This document shows, piece after piece, positions 51,073-60,676 of a stretch of 64,000 nucleotides of DNA. Where the stretch lies: the NCBI GenBank assembly GCA_050516505.1, contig CP191519.1, positions 1-64,000 of the forward strand, in the 5' to 3' direction. A program made the translations under genes and the position numbers. Position 1 is the first letter of the stretch. Each line of letters opens with the position of its first letter. The notes beneath the pieces were generated by a model. The model searched no databases. It was given only the letters and a program-made list of their open reading frames with translations, and was not told the origin of the DNA. The DNA is from Scandinavium ludwigii_A (GTDB lineage Bacteria > Pseudomonadota > Gammaproteobacteria > Enterobacterales > Enterobacteriaceae).

Positions 51073-51483
51073 ATGTTGTATCCCATTGCTATAGAAGCCG
51101 GTGATGATCTGCACGCATTTGGTGTGACCGTTCCAGATTTGCCTGGCTGTTTTTCAGCCGGTGATACGATGGATGAAGCTATCGCTAACGCAAAAGAAGC
51201 GATCACCGGGCATATTGAGTTGCTGGTCGAGTTGGGCAGAGATATTCCCGCTGTATCACCAGTCGGTATTCTTGCGAAAGATCCAGAGTTTGCTGGTTAT
51301 ACATGGGCCGTTGTAGATATCGATGTAACCAGGTTGTTGGGCGGTTCTGAAAAAATCAACGTAACCCTGCCAAAGTCGCTGATTGACCGTATCGACCGCT
51401 GTGTTGCAACTCACCCAGAGTTTAAATCACGCTCTGGGTTTCTTGCACAGGTTGCGCTTGAGCGTATCTCAAAATCAGCATAG
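51073..51483 (+). CDS. hicB: HicB antitoxin
   Basis: The 136-residue antitoxin has the partial RNase H-like domain (FGVTVPDLPGCFSAGDTMDE and AIANAKEAITGHIE) and a C-terminal ribbon-helix-helix (KINVTLPKSLIDRIDRCV). It neutralises HicA and represses the operon. GAGGGTG is before the ATG. Confidence 0.93.
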   Translation: MLYPIAIEAGDDLHAFGVTVPDLPGCFSAGDTMDEAIANAKEAITGHIELLVELGRDIPAVSPVGILAKDPEFAGYTWAVVDIDVTRLLGGSEKINVTLPKSLIDRIDRCVATHPEFKSRSGFLAQVALERISKSA

Positions 51484-51562
51484 CCAATTGGCTAGAGGTA
51501 AACTTCAGTTATAAGCTGACCTGCTGGATTTCACCCAGCGAAATGAGTCGCAGGGCAATTTA

Positions 51563-52159
51563 ATGGCAAAAAAATACAAGGTTTTTACTTCCCTTTCTCG
51601 CAGAAAGCGTCGTACTAAAACTCAGCGGGTAAAAAACCTGATTTTTCGTGAGCGTCATCGCTGCGGCGGTGTGTTTTATGACGAGTGCGATCTACAGTAT
51701 GCATCCAATAATGGGAATTGGACTTGGAGCGATATTATTTTCTTGGGCTCTAAGCCCGAAACCTACTGGAACGCCGAGATCATCACCCCGGGAATAGCTT
51801 TTGATGATGCTGTAGAGTCACTCGCCTTTGACCGCGCTAAACCTGTCCCCTCCGGCGCATTCCTCAATGAGGATGGACAATTTACAGCAGCCTGGCGCTT
51901 ACCTCAGCCGCAATATGATGGTTTAACTTGGTTGCAGCATGTTGCTAATCTGAAACAAGAGATCGCTCGAGACATTTCCCCCAAAATTTACTGCGGCTAC
52001 CGTATTCGGCCTGGATATCGGAGTGGTATAGGATTGCAAATCATTGCAGATACACCTTCTTTGAGTCGCGAAATTATTGAAGCGGCCATTGCTGATTTTC
52101 GTGCAAAAGGCGAGTTGAATTGGCTATCGCCTGAGCCTGCAAAAGTAGCTTTTAAGTAA
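51563..52159 (+). CDS. Hypothetical protein
   Basis: The 198-residue protein begins MAKKYKVFTSLSRRKRRTKT, has a basic N-terminus and a mixed alpha/beta body (KPETYWNAEIITPGIAFDDA). No domain is recognised. It follows hicB on the same strand after 79 bp, and ATGAGTCGCAGGGC precedes it. It may be a cargo gene of the hicAB module. Confidence 0.5.
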   Translation: MAKKYKVFTSLSRRKRRTKTQRVKNLIFRERHRCGGVFYDECDLQYASNNGNWTWSDIIFLGSKPETYWNAEIITPGIAFDDAVESLAFDRAKPVPSGAFLNEDGQFTAAWRLPQPQYDGLTWLQHVANLKQEIARDISPKIYCGYRIRPGYRSGIGLQIIADTPSLSREIIEAAIADFRAKGELNWLSPEPAKVAFK

Positions 52160-52259
52160 CCAGCTCGACCGTCAGCGGCGAAGAGCGAGCCTTGGAGTGA
52201 TATTGACCCCTATCCCATTCTTTGAGATCGAGGAGGCAGTGCGAAATACAGCAAGAAAT

Positions 52260-52946
52260 TCAATATGAGAAATAGTACGGGTAGGATTTTATTGCCTCAA
52301 GTTCATTTTTGGTAAGTACTTTTTTTAACGCTTTTTTTTGTGCCAATCTTACGACTGGATCGGGCATAGCTATCCATTCCGGTGGGGTTATTTTTCGTGC
52401 TGTAAACATATACAGATTACTTGAGCAATGTTGTCCATTACGGCCATGATATGTGTGTTCATTACAGATGACCCCATCAACACCCTGACGCTTAACCAGA
52501 CGCATGATGAATTCAATCCAATGGCGAACAAAGTTTTGTTGAACTGTCCATTTTATTTTTTCGTTATTGTGGGACTCTAGTTTTCTTTCCCACATAATAG
52601 ATTCCCCATCCATAATAAAGTGTGGGCGTAGTATTTTCCCTGTTGCACACATATCCTGCCATTCTGCGAAACTGGCTGAAGCGATATGGTAACGCCCGAA
52701 GGAGTGCATACGAAACTCTTCCCAGAGTTGCCTTGAGAATACTTCATCATCGAGCAGGTTAACGATAAGGGCATCTGACATAACAGTAGTTCTACAACGT
52801 CCAGTTCCTGCCCCTTGAAGTTGTTCTTCATCTCTGGAGAAGGAGATAAACGAATGAGGAAGGAGTTCAGGTTTAAGCTGAGAGGTCGCACCTGCCACAT
52901 GCCATTTTTCAAAATATTCGTTAGTTGCGTGATACCAGTAATCCAT
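52260..52946 (-). CDS. Hypothetical protein, possibly ADP-ribosyltransferase-like
   Basis: The 228-residue protein begins MDYWYHATNEYFEKWHVAG, with SFISFSRDEEQL (about 35-46) and RQGVDGVICNEH (about 155-166). A YHAT start, an ISFS strand and a GxDGV segment followed by Glu recall the order of ART-fold motifs, but I cannot identify the family firmly. I chose the ATG at 52946 because GAGGTG precedes it. It is convergent with the gene at 51563. Confidence 0.5.
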   Translation of the reverse strand: MDYWYHATNEYFEKWHVAGATSQLKPELLPHSFISFSRDEEQLQGAGTGRCRTTVMSDALIVNLLDDEVFSRQLWEEFRMHSFGRYHIASASFAEWQDMCATGKILRPHFIMDGESIMWERKLESHNNEKIKWTVQQNFVRHWIEFIMRLVKRQGVDGVICNEHTYHGRNGQHCSSNLYMFTARKITPPEWIAMPDPVVRLAQKKALKKVLTKNELEAIKSYPYYFSY

Positions 52947-53065
52947 AAGCACCTCATATTATATTTATTAAACACAATATACAGGGATAGATTTAAATGT
53001 ATAACTGTTTAGTTTGAATAAACACCGGTTGTACAAACTGCTCGGCTATTCACGGATATGTACTA

Positions 53066-53168
53066 GGGGTCAGTTTGGATATCGAAAATTATTGTACGTT
53101 AAGGTTATTTTTTGTACTTCTAGGCTGTGGTAAGGGCGATCGATCACGTTGACAGGCTGCTTTGAGCT
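53066..53168 (+). repeat. Left copy of a dispersed repeat flanking the metabolic block
   Basis: GGGGTCAGTTTGGATATCG, AAAATTATTGTACGTTAAGG and later GACAGGCTGCTTTGAGC. The same three blocks, diverged, occur at 58375-58450 in the same orientation. The surrounding 52947-53394 holds no gene; GTCGTTGCAACG and AGGCATG...CATGCC pieces in it are old mobile-element-like scars. Confidence 0.55.
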
Positions 53169-53394
53169 GTGAGTTCAACGGGTCGTTGCAACGAAAGCCC
53201 TGCTGACTTTGTCAGGACATGCCTTTATTTTTAAGTCATTAAAGGCATGGGCCCCGCATTCCAGATTATTGCCATATTCCTTTAGGTCAGGGCTTACGAC
53301 ATCACGTCGCGAAAGCCATCAAATCGGCCTCACTGTTTTTTAATAATCATGCCATTACGCAGCTTTTGCGCTACAGAGAGAAGCTGCATAGATT

Positions 53395-54036
53395 TTACTT
53401 ACTGGCTGCCAGCACCTTCTCAAGGGCTGACGTTGCACGTTGAGCGACGACCGGACAGGCCGAATTTTCAAGGGCGACGATCCCCCCCCATAATTGCGTT
53501 TCAGTCAAACCAATGTTTAAAGAAATGTTGAAATGGGACATTAGCTGCGGCTCAACGCCTTCCAGGCCTGCAAGTGCGCCAAGGGTGGCAATCTCACGAT
53601 CTTCATAACTGAGGTTGTCCCGTCCAAAAATGTCACCAAACAGATGTTCTTTCAGGTACGTATCAATAGCAGGAGCAAAATCGAATACAGGCCCTTTGGC
53701 TGGCACACCTATCAGGTATGTCTGCACAGATGTGCCCAGTTCAAGGAGGGATCGGCCAGCAGGCAGCGGGCTGGCTTCGGAACCTGCAATATCATTTATA
53801 CCCTGTTCTTTTCGTTCATTCACAAGGGTCATAAAGGTTCCAAGTGCGTTAAGCGCACGTGGAAAACCAAGGTAAGCATAAAGCTGTACCAGTATTTCTT
53901 TTATGTCGTTAATAGTCAGGCCAGCATGTAGGCCTGCTTCCAGTGCGGCTCTCAGTTTATGATTATCGCCCAACGCAGTGAATGCAGAAATTGGAGCGAT
54001 CGCCTGCTGGCGACTCGTCAGCTCTGTAACTTTCAT
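53395..54036 (-). CDS. Carboxymuconolactone decarboxylase family protein
   Basis: The 213-residue protein has two CMD repeats (RAALEAGLHAGLTINDIKEI, then EIATLGALAGLEGVEPQLM). The CxxC of AhpD-type peroxidase members is absent, so it is more like the decarboxylase or an uncharacterised branch. It is the last gene of a minus-strand run with reductases and is likely co-expressed from the LysR-linked promoter, although 149 bp separates it from the next. Confidence 0.85.
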   Translation of the reverse strand: MKVTELTSRQQAIAPISAFTALGDNHKLRAALEAGLHAGLTINDIKEILVQLYAYLGFPRALNALGTFMTLVNERKEQGINDIAGSEASPLPAGRSLLELGTSVQTYLIGVPAKGPVFDFAPAIDTYLKEHLFGDIFGRDNLSYEDREIATLGALAGLEGVEPQLMSHFNISLNIGLTETQLWGGIVALENSACPVVAQRATSALEKVLAASK

Positions 54037-54185
54037 AGAATGATCCCTTTGAGGCGGAGCAGTTTTCCGGCCTTTAATCAGCTAAGTTAATGTGTGATGG
54101 TCGCCTGCATCGCAGCGGTTTAGCGCTCACCCACTACCATGACAAAGGCGCATTTACGCACCTTTGTCATTACACTGGAAAATCA

Positions 54186-55070
54186 TCAGTCAGGGATCTG
54201 GAAACCATAGGTTGCCAGATCCAGTGAGTCGGGATCCGGGCCGCCACGAACGCCTGTTTCAAGCGCATCAATAGCTTTAATTTCATTAGCCGTGAGCCTG
54301 AAATCAAACACGTCGAAGTTTTCGACAATTCGGTGGGGTTTTACAGATTTAGGAATGGCGGAATATCCGTGATCCAGATGCCATCGAAGAATAACCTGTG
54401 CCGGCGTCTTCGAATATTTTCTGGCAATGCCAGTGATTACCTTATCTTCGAAAGGATTTTTCTCCGCATTGTTGTAGGTATAAGACCCACCCAGTGGTGA
54501 CCAGCATTGTGTGATAATGCCATAGTGGTCGTTAGCCGCACGCCATTCCGCCTGTGAATAATATGGATGAACCTGGATCTGATTCACCGCAGGAACAACA
54601 CTGGTCTCTGTAATCAATCTGTCGAGTTCAGTGGGCGTGAGGTTGGATACACCAATGGCACGCACGCGCCCCTCGGCCAGCAGCTTTTCAGCCGCCTTAT
54701 AGGCCTGAATGGTCTTTTCAAATTCTGATGCCAGAGGCTGATGAAGCAGCCAGAGGTCCAGTTGCTCAATGCCTAATTTATTCAGACTGACATCAAAGGC
54801 GCGAAGAGCAGAATCGTAGCCATAGTCGGAAATCCACAATTTAGTTTCAATAAAGATATCGTCGCGGCCTACGTCCGACCGACGGATCCCGGCGCCGACT
54901 TCACGTTCATTAAAATAGGCCGCAGCGGTATCGATAAGCCGATATCCGGTTTCCAGTGCCTTCTTCACCGCCTCGGTAGTTTCTTCAGGTTTGGCCTGAT
55001 AAACACCCAATCCCAGAGCGGGCATTTTCACACCATTATTCAACGTAATATAAGGATTTATACCATTCAT
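54186..55070 (-). CDS. Aldo/keto reductase, DkgA-like
   Basis: The 294-residue AKR has the catalytic Asp in LIDTAAAYFNE with Tyr, Lys in IETKLWISDY and His in LWLLHQP. Its C-terminal NADPH loop is IPKSVKPHRIVENFDVF. It resembles 2,5-diketo-gluconate or methylglyoxal reductases. It belongs to a minus-strand group that starts at 57296. Confidence 0.9.
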   Translation of the reverse strand: MNGINPYITLNNGVKMPALGLGVYQAKPEETTEAVKKALETGYRLIDTAAAYFNEREVGAGIRRSDVGRDDIFIETKLWISDYGYDSALRAFDVSLNKLGIEQLDLWLLHQPLASEFEKTIQAYKAAEKLLAEGRVRAIGVSNLTPTELDRLITETSVVPAVNQIQVHPYYSQAEWRAANDHYGIITQCWSPLGGSYTYNNAEKNPFEDKVITGIARKYSKTPAQVILRWHLDHGYSAIPKSVKPHRIVENFDVFDFRLTANEIKAIDALETGVRGGPDPDSLDLATYGFQIPD

Positions 55071-55147
55071 TTGAGTCCCTTTTTAGCGTTGTGGCTTAGA
55101 GGAAGCATACGTGATGCCATGAATAAGAAAGCGAGGGGTTACCCTTA

Positions 55148-55459
55148 TCAGTCACTGACACGGGTAATGAGACTGACAGAAGGTCCGAATGTCAGCAGCG
55201 GTTGCAGGTATGACATAACTTCTGCAACATGCGGGTTTTCCGCATGGCTGGTTACTGCATCCTGGTTTACCCAGCCGTCAATAATATAAAACGTGTCGGG
55301 TTCATCGATTTTTTGATAAAAATCGTAATAAAGGCAACCGGCTTCAAGGCGTGCAGGCTCAACAAATTTCAGGACCAGCTCTTTAACGCGCTCACGATTT
55401 TCAGGTTCACATCGCAGTTCACAGATGATGTGGCGTTCTTCCGATTTTATTTTCTGCAT
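55148..55459 (-). CDS. Antibiotic biosynthesis monooxygenase domain protein
   Basis: The 103-residue ABM-domain protein reads ICELRCEPENRERVKELV, with LEAGCLYYDFYQ, FYIIDGWVNQDAV and SHAENPHV blocks. The family includes YgiN-like quinol monooxygenases. I chose the ATG at 55459, 10 bp after the SDR stop, with GAGG before it. Confidence 0.85.
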   Translation of the reverse strand: MQKIKSEERHIICELRCEPENRERVKELVLKFVEPARLEAGCLYYDFYQKIDEPDTFYIIDGWVNQDAVTSHAENPHVAEVMSYLQPLLTFGPSVSLITRVSD

Positions 55460-55469
55460 CGTCATTTCC

Positions 55470-56243
55470 TCAGTTCTTACCGGCATAAACACGGGTCATA
55501 CCGCCATCGACTATCAGGTCAATGCCACGGATGTAAGTACTCGAGTCTGATACCAGAAAAATCAACGCATCCGCGATATCTGCCGCGGTGCCCACGCGCC
55601 CGGCCGGTATTTCTGCGGAAACTCGCTCAGCATATGAGGCAATATCGTTGTCACTCATTTTCTGTTCGTTGCTGTAACCCTCGGTCGGGACTACACCGGG
55701 ACTTATGGTATTGACCCGGATATCTCGCCCTTTTAGATCCGTGGTCCAGCTGCGAGCCAGTGAACGCACTGCCGCTTTGGTCGCGGCATAAACAGCAAAT
55801 CCAGGTAACCCCATATCTGCAGTAATCGACGCATTCAGCACTACGGAGGAACCGTCACGAAGCACGTCCAGCATGCTCTGCATAGTGAGTACAACACCTT
55901 TAACATTTATGCTCAGTTCGCTGTCGATCTGATCTTCGGTCAGTTCTTCGAGTGGCGTGGCGTGGCCACCACCCGCATTAGCGAACAAAATATCCAGATG
56001 CCCCTGTTCGGCTTTAATGGTGGCAGCCGCACGCAGCATGTCTTCTTTACTTGAGACATCCGCACATATAGCTCTGGCGAAGTTGCCCAGTTTGGTTACT
56101 GCCTCGTCCAGCACGTTCTGTCGGCGGCCAGTGATATAGACTGTTGCGCCGTGTTCAATCAGTCGCTTCGCTGCACCGAAACCCAGGCCGGTTGTTCCGC
56201 CGGTGACCAGTGCGATACGGCCTTTAAGAGATTGGGTCGTCAT
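55470..56243 (-). CDS. Short-chain dehydrogenase/reductase
   Basis: The 257-residue SDR has the nucleotide-binding VTGGTTGLGF, NAG motif FANAGGG, catalytic Ser in VLNASITA and YAATK with Tyr and Lys. The C-terminal YIRGIDLIVDGGM is typical of classical SDRs. It clusters with two aldo/keto reductases and an ABM protein. Confidence 0.92.
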   Translation of the reverse strand: MTTQSLKGRIALVTGGTTGLGFGAAKRLIEHGATVYITGRRQNVLDEAVTKLGNFARAICADVSSKEDMLRAAATIKAEQGHLDILFANAGGGHATPLEELTEDQIDSELSINVKGVVLTMQSMLDVLRDGSSVVLNASITADMGLPGFAVYAATKAAVRSLARSWTTDLKGRDIRVNTISPGVVPTEGYSNEQKMSDNDIASYAERVSAEIPAGRVGTAADIADALIFLVSDSSTYIRGIDLIVDGGMTRVYAGKN

Positions 56244-56315
56244 GATGATGTCCTCTGAGAATGAATACGGGGGAGGATACCGGCGACATGGCGTCGCCGG
56301 TTAATGAAGCAAGGC

Positions 56316-57296
56316 TTAGCGGTTAATGGACTTCATCATTGCAGCGTTATAACGCTCGCCCTGGACGGGAACTTTTGCCAGCACATCTGCAATTTCCTGT
56401 AGGTCTGCGGCCGTGAGTTCAACTGCAGCCCCGCCTACATTTTCTTCGAGACGGTGAAGTTTTGTGGTGCCGGGGATTGGAGCAATCCATGGTTTTTGAG
56501 CCAGCAACCAGGCTAAAGCAATCTGTGCCGGGGTTGCTTGTTTACGCTCAGCAACTTTACCGATCAGGGCGACAAGGTTATGGTTGGCCTGACGGGCTTC
56601 GTCAGCAAAACGCGGCAGATTATTTCGGACATCTCCTTCAGCAAAGGTGGTTGCACCATCAATCTTTCCTGTAAGAAAGCCTTTACCCAGCGGGCTGAAA
56701 GGAATGAAGCCGATACCCAGCTCTTCCAACGTCGGGATAATGACGTCTTCAGGTTCACGGGTGAACATAGAGTATTCACTCTGCAGTGCGGACAGCGGCT
56801 GAACAGCATGTGCGTCACGAATAGCTTTTACGCCCGCCTCACACATCCCAAAATATTTCACCTTTCCTTCTTGAATCAGGTCGCGTACAGCTCCGGCGAC
56901 ATCTTCCATTGGCACGTTTGGATCCACACGATGCTGGTAAAAGAGATCGATGTAATCCGTTTTCAGCCGCTTAAGGGACTGTTCAACGACAGTACGAATA
57001 CGCTCAGGACGACTGTCGAGTCCCGCCGCTGCATTACCCTCTTTGAAACCGAATTTTGTAGCGATAACGATCTGGTCACGGAACGGTGCCACAGCTTCCC
57101 CGACCATTTCTTCATTGATCTGACCATACGCTTCTGCAGTGTCGAACAGCGTTACGCCGCGCTCATAAGCTGCACGGATAAGTTTGATGGCTTCAGCTTT
57201 GTCTGTCGCAGGCCCGTAGCCAAAGGTCAGTCCCATACATCCCAGACCAATTGCCGATACTTCAAGGCCACTGTTACCTAATTGTCGCTTTTGCAT
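56316..57296 (-). CDS. Aldo/keto reductase, YajO/Tas-like
   Basis: The 326-residue AKR begins LGNSGLEVSAIGLGCMGL and has the catalytic Asp/Tyr in LFDTAEAYGQIN, Lys in VIATKFGF and His in LFYQHRVD. It ends with IPGTTKLHRLEENVGGAAV, the NADPH site. It is the first gene of the minus-strand group, divergent from lysR. Confidence 0.92.
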   Translation of the reverse strand: MQKRQLGNSGLEVSAIGLGCMGLTFGYGPATDKAEAIKLIRAAYERGVTLFDTAEAYGQINEEMVGEAVAPFRDQIVIATKFGFKEGNAAAGLDSRPERIRTVVEQSLKRLKTDYIDLFYQHRVDPNVPMEDVAGAVRDLIQEGKVKYFGMCEAGVKAIRDAHAVQPLSALQSEYSMFTREPEDVIIPTLEELGIGFIPFSPLGKGFLTGKIDGATTFAEGDVRNNLPRFADEARQANHNLVALIGKVAERKQATPAQIALAWLLAQKPWIAPIPGTTKLHRLEENVGGAAVELTAADLQEIADVLAKVPVQGERYNAAMMKSINR

Positions 57297-57370
57297 AATG
57301 AGTCTCCTGTTTATGGATTGAACACCTCACAAGCACGGCTTGATTAGGTGGTGTTCATCTACTCTAAGGA

Positions 57371-57382
57371 ATGACTGGTCAT
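57371..57382. promoter_or_regulatory. Candidate LysR operator
   Basis: ATGAC-TG-GTCAT is a perfect dyad in the 131-bp spacer between the AKR gene and lysR. Divergent LysR regulators usually bind a dyad in this place. Confidence 0.5.
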
Positions 57383-57427
57383 TACTGAAGTGGCATAATC
57401 AGATAACTGACATGAGTGGAACTAATA

Positions 57428-58315
57428 ATGAATCATACGGATTTCAATCATCTTGCTGTTTTCATTACGGTAGCGCGTGAAAAAAGCTTCACGCGGGCCG
57501 CGGCGCACCTGGGCGTTTCACAATCAGCAATCAGTCATAGCATTCGAGGTCTGGAGGAAAGGCTGGGGATACGTCTTCTGACCCGGACAACCCGGGGGGC
57601 AGTGCCAACAGAGGCGGGAGAACGACTGCTTGCCAATCTTGCTCCCTACTATGATGGGATTGAGACCGAGCTTACCTCTTTGGGAGAGCTGCGCGAGAAG
57701 CCAGGAGGCATGATACGCATCACCGCTCATGACCATGCGGCAACCACTATACTCTGGCCAAAGCTTTCAACGTTATTGAGGGAGTACCCGGATATCACGC
57801 TTGAAATCAACATAGACTATGGATTGATCGACATTGTGACCGGTCGTTTCGATGCGGGAGTCCGTGTCGGGGATCAGATTGCCAAAGATATGATTGCCAT
57901 GCGTATCTCTCCTGATTTTCGCATGATCGTTGTTGGCTCTCCTGATTACTTTTCCAGACATCCTAAGCCAGAAACGCCACAAGATCTGACTTCACACAAC
58001 TGCGCAAATTTGCGGCTTTCCACACACGGAGGCCTGTTCGCCTGGGAGTTTGAGAAAGACGGGCAGGAGTTGAAAGTTCAGGTATCCGGCCAGATGATAT
58101 TCAATACTTCGCCTCAACTGTTATCGGCGGCGCTTGCAGGGTACGGGCTGGCGTATGCTCCTGAGGATGTGGTGCAAAAATATATCAGAGAGGGAAAATT
58201 AATACCTGTACTTGAGGACTGGTCACCCACATTTCCTGGTTACCATCTTTATTATCCAAGTAGAAGGCAGGCTCTTCCTGCATTCAAGTTGATATTAAAC
58301 GCTCTAAGGGTATGA
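57428..58315 (+). CDS. LysR-family transcription regulator
   Basis: The 295-residue protein has an N-terminal winged helix (NHLAVFITVAREKSFTRAAA, then LGVSQSAISHSIRGLEERLG) and a C-terminal substrate-binding domain (YPDITLEINIDYGLIDIVTG, FAWEF). I prefer the ATG at 57428 over the GTG at 57416. It is divergent from the reductase group and probably its activator. Confidence 0.93.
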   Translation: MNHTDFNHLAVFITVAREKSFTRAAAHLGVSQSAISHSIRGLEERLGIRLLTRTTRGAVPTEAGERLLANLAPYYDGIETELTSLGELREKPGGMIRITAHDHAATTILWPKLSTLLREYPDITLEINIDYGLIDIVTGRFDAGVRVGDQIAKDMIAMRISPDFRMIVVGSPDYFSRHPKPETPQDLTSHNCANLRLSTHGGLFAWEFEKDGQELKVQVSGQMIFNTSPQLLSAALAGYGLAYAPEDVVQKYIREGKLIPVLEDWSPTFPGYHLYYPSRRQALPAFKLILNALRV

Positions 58316-58374
58316 GTTAAGACTCATCCTTAGTGCATGGATAAATTCTGCCAATCATATGTATCGAGCCTTAA

Positions 58375-58450
58375 GGGGTCCGTTTGGAATTCGGAAAATA
58401 TCCTACGTTAAGCCTGTTATTTAAGCAGCCAGGACAGGCAGCTTTGAGCG
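58375..58450 (+). repeat. Right copy of the dispersed repeat flanking the metabolic block
   Basis: GGGGTCCGTTTGGAATTCGG, AAAATATCCTACGTTAAG and GACAGGCAGCTTTGAGC match the blocks at 53066-53168. The pair bounds the reductase-lysR block. Confidence 0.55.
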
Positions 58451-58521
58451 ATCTGCGGACGTTATGCAAATACGCTCATGCGCCAAAAAACTGAAAGGAT
58501 TTAAATTGGTAGAGCTTTCTC

Positions 58522-59496
58522 TCACTTCACTTCGACATCCACGAGGGCAGGCCCTCGAAAAGCTCTACGCCATTCGCTTGGGCTGACGCTGAATCTCGCT
58601 TTGAAGCTCTGGCGAAACGAGATCGGCGACTGAAAACCCACCATTTCGGATACACTTTCAATGCTACTGTTCGTCGTTTCCAGTAACTCCTGGCTTCTTT
58701 GAAGGCGCTCCGAATTCAGCCAATCTCCAAGCGTCGTTCCGGTTGCCTTGTTAAAATGACGCGTTAACGTTCGCCGACTCATGCTGACAAACCCGGCAAG
58801 TGAGTCGAGATCATGAGGCTTGTCCAGATTACGGCGCAAATAGTCTATCAGTTCGTTCATTTTGCTATCCCGAGTAGATACCGGGACCGGACGTTCAATG
58901 AACTGGGCCTGACCGCCTTCCCGGTAAGGAGGAACAACCATTCTTCTTGCCACCCGGTTAGCCATCGCAGAACCGTAATGATCACGGATAATATTCAGGC
59001 AGCAATCTATCCCGGCAGCGGTACCCGCAGAGGTAATAAGACGTTCATCACTGGTATACAGCGAGTTGCTGTCCAGATGAACGGCCGGAAATCGTTCAAT
59101 AAAGTCCTGTTCGAACTCCCAGTGCGTGGCGGCACGATGCCCATCAAGCAAACCTGAATAGGCCAGGACGTAAGCACCGAGACAAAGCCCCACCACTTCT
59201 GCGCCACGCTGCCATGCGTTTGTTAGCGAATCCAGCAGGGCCTGCGAAGGCTTTTCTTCCGGATGATTCCAGTAAGGAACGATAACGATGTCTGCGCTGT
59301 CCAGCAGCTCAAGTCCATGCTCCACGCTGATGGACAGCCCCATATCAGACGGCACGACACTAGGGTGTTCAGCACAGATTTCGACGCGGAATAAATCCGG
59401 CTGCGGCACAGACTGCCCGAAAATAATACAGGGGACTGAAAAGTGAAATGGGCTAAATCCGGCCGTGGCAATCACGGCGACCGTCAGTGCAGACAT
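58522..59496 (-). CDS. GlxA-family regulator (DJ-1/PfpI-like plus AraC domain)
   Basis: The 324-residue protein has an N-terminal class I glutamine amidotransferase-like domain with the Cys in EVVGLCLGAYVLAYSGLL and a C-terminal AraC helix-turn-helix (LAGFVSMSRRTLTRHFNKAT and VSEMVGFQSPISFRQSFKAR). It resembles FtrA. I chose the ATG at 59496, since AAGG precedes it; a GTG at 59526 is in frame. It is near the metallo-hydrolase, hydrolase and MFS genes, all on the same strand. Confidence 0.9.
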   Translation of the reverse strand: MSALTVAVIATAGFSPFHFSVPCIIFGQSVPQPDLFRVEICAEHPSVVPSDMGLSISVEHGLELLDSADIVIVPYWNHPEEKPSQALLDSLTNAWQRGAEVVGLCLGAYVLAYSGLLDGHRAATHWEFEQDFIERFPAVHLDSNSLYTSDERLITSAGTAAGIDCCLNIIRDHYGSAMANRVARRMVVPPYREGGQAQFIERPVPVSTRDSKMNELIDYLRRNLDKPHDLDSLAGFVSMSRRTLTRHFNKATGTTLGDWLNSERLQRSQELLETTNSSIESVSEMVGFQSPISFRQSFKARFSVSPSEWRRAFRGPALVDVEVK

Positions 59497-59624
59497 AACG
59501 TTAACCTTACCGTAAATGATAGCCACAGGGTCGCCGGCGGCTAAAACGCTGATTTTAACTGAACAAAAAATAACATGTGACCCGTTGTAATGGCATTGTT
59601 CACCATATCAGGCGGGATGGCCTA

Positions 59625-60404
59625 TCAGAAAGCCATTGTCTCACCGTCTGCAGGAATCAGAACTTTATCTTCAATACCATGTTCAAGCGTGAACTCGCGA
59701 AGTTCCGCGCGGGTAAGAAGGCAATGATTAATCGACTCCATATGAGACGCCACGACGGTAGCAGTCGGCAACATTTTCAGCGTGCGCAGCGTGTCCTCTT
59801 TGCCCATGATAATCGGACCGTAAAGGTCATTTACCGCATAACCGGTGTTCAGCACAACAATCTCCGGTTTGAAACGCTGCAAGTTTCTTGCGTAAGGTTT
59901 AACCCAGACGGTATCACCCGCAATATACAGCGTTTTTTCATCATGGTGGGTGAAGACCAGCCCACATGCATCACCAAGTAGCTCACCCCACTGGGCATCT
60001 GCATACAATTCGTTGCTGCCGTGCTGACCGTCGGTTTTATAAATAGTCATGCCGTCTACGAAATGATTTTCATCTTTCAGAACGCGAATGTTGAGAAAAC
60101 CCTGAGAACGGAGAAGCGACGCATCTTTTTCATCCTGCGTGTAGATAAGCATGTCTTTGGGAACAGCCTGCTGGGCAGCCTCATCCCAGTGATCGGTATG
60201 GGTGTGAGTCAGGATAACGGCATCAACCGCCAGTAAATCCTCAACGGTCACAGGCAAGGCAACCATGGGATTACGCAGATGCGGGCGTGCATTTCCAGCA
60301 AAACCGTCCCAGGCTTCTTTTTCGGCCAGCATAGGATCGATAAGGAATTTTTTACCGGCATATTCCAGTACCAGCGTGGCATTGCGGATTTGCGTTAATT
60401 TCAT
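59625..60404 (-). CDS. Metallo-beta-lactamase fold hydrolase, UlaG-like
   Basis: The 259-residue protein has the metal motif ILTHTHTDHWD (HxHxDH), LYIAGDTVW with the bridging Asp and ASHMESINHC with a final His. It resembles UlaG or other L-ascorbate/lactonase-like enzymes. It starts MKLTQIRNATLVLEYAGKKF, the typical start of the family. Confidence 0.9.
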   Translation of the reverse strand: MKLTQIRNATLVLEYAGKKFLIDPMLAEKEAWDGFAGNARPHLRNPMVALPVTVEDLLAVDAVILTHTHTDHWDEAAQQAVPKDMLIYTQDEKDASLLRSQGFLNIRVLKDENHFVDGMTIYKTDGQHGSNELYADAQWGELLGDACGLVFTHHDEKTLYIAGDTVWVKPYARNLQRFKPEIVVLNTGYAVNDLYGPIIMGKEDTLRTLKMLPTATVVASHMESINHCLLTRAELREFTLEHGIEDKVLIPADGETMAF

Positions 60405-60676
60405 TTATTGCTCCAGTCATTAATCAGATTTATTCACCCACCATATTGGCTGTTTTTCTGCCGGGGGATGCGAGTGGGCTTACTATAAAATGAGGAAGGG
60501 ATCGGCCGTGACATGCTCTCTGGTCATTAACCGATGAAATCAGGTCAATCGTAATGACTCGGGTTTTACTGACATTCTGCTGCTGCCCATTGCCTGTTCA
60601 AATGAAATAAAAAAGGACGTGTTATCTGAAAAAACACATCCCCTTTACAGGCCCTGGATTTAACAAAATCAGAGGG

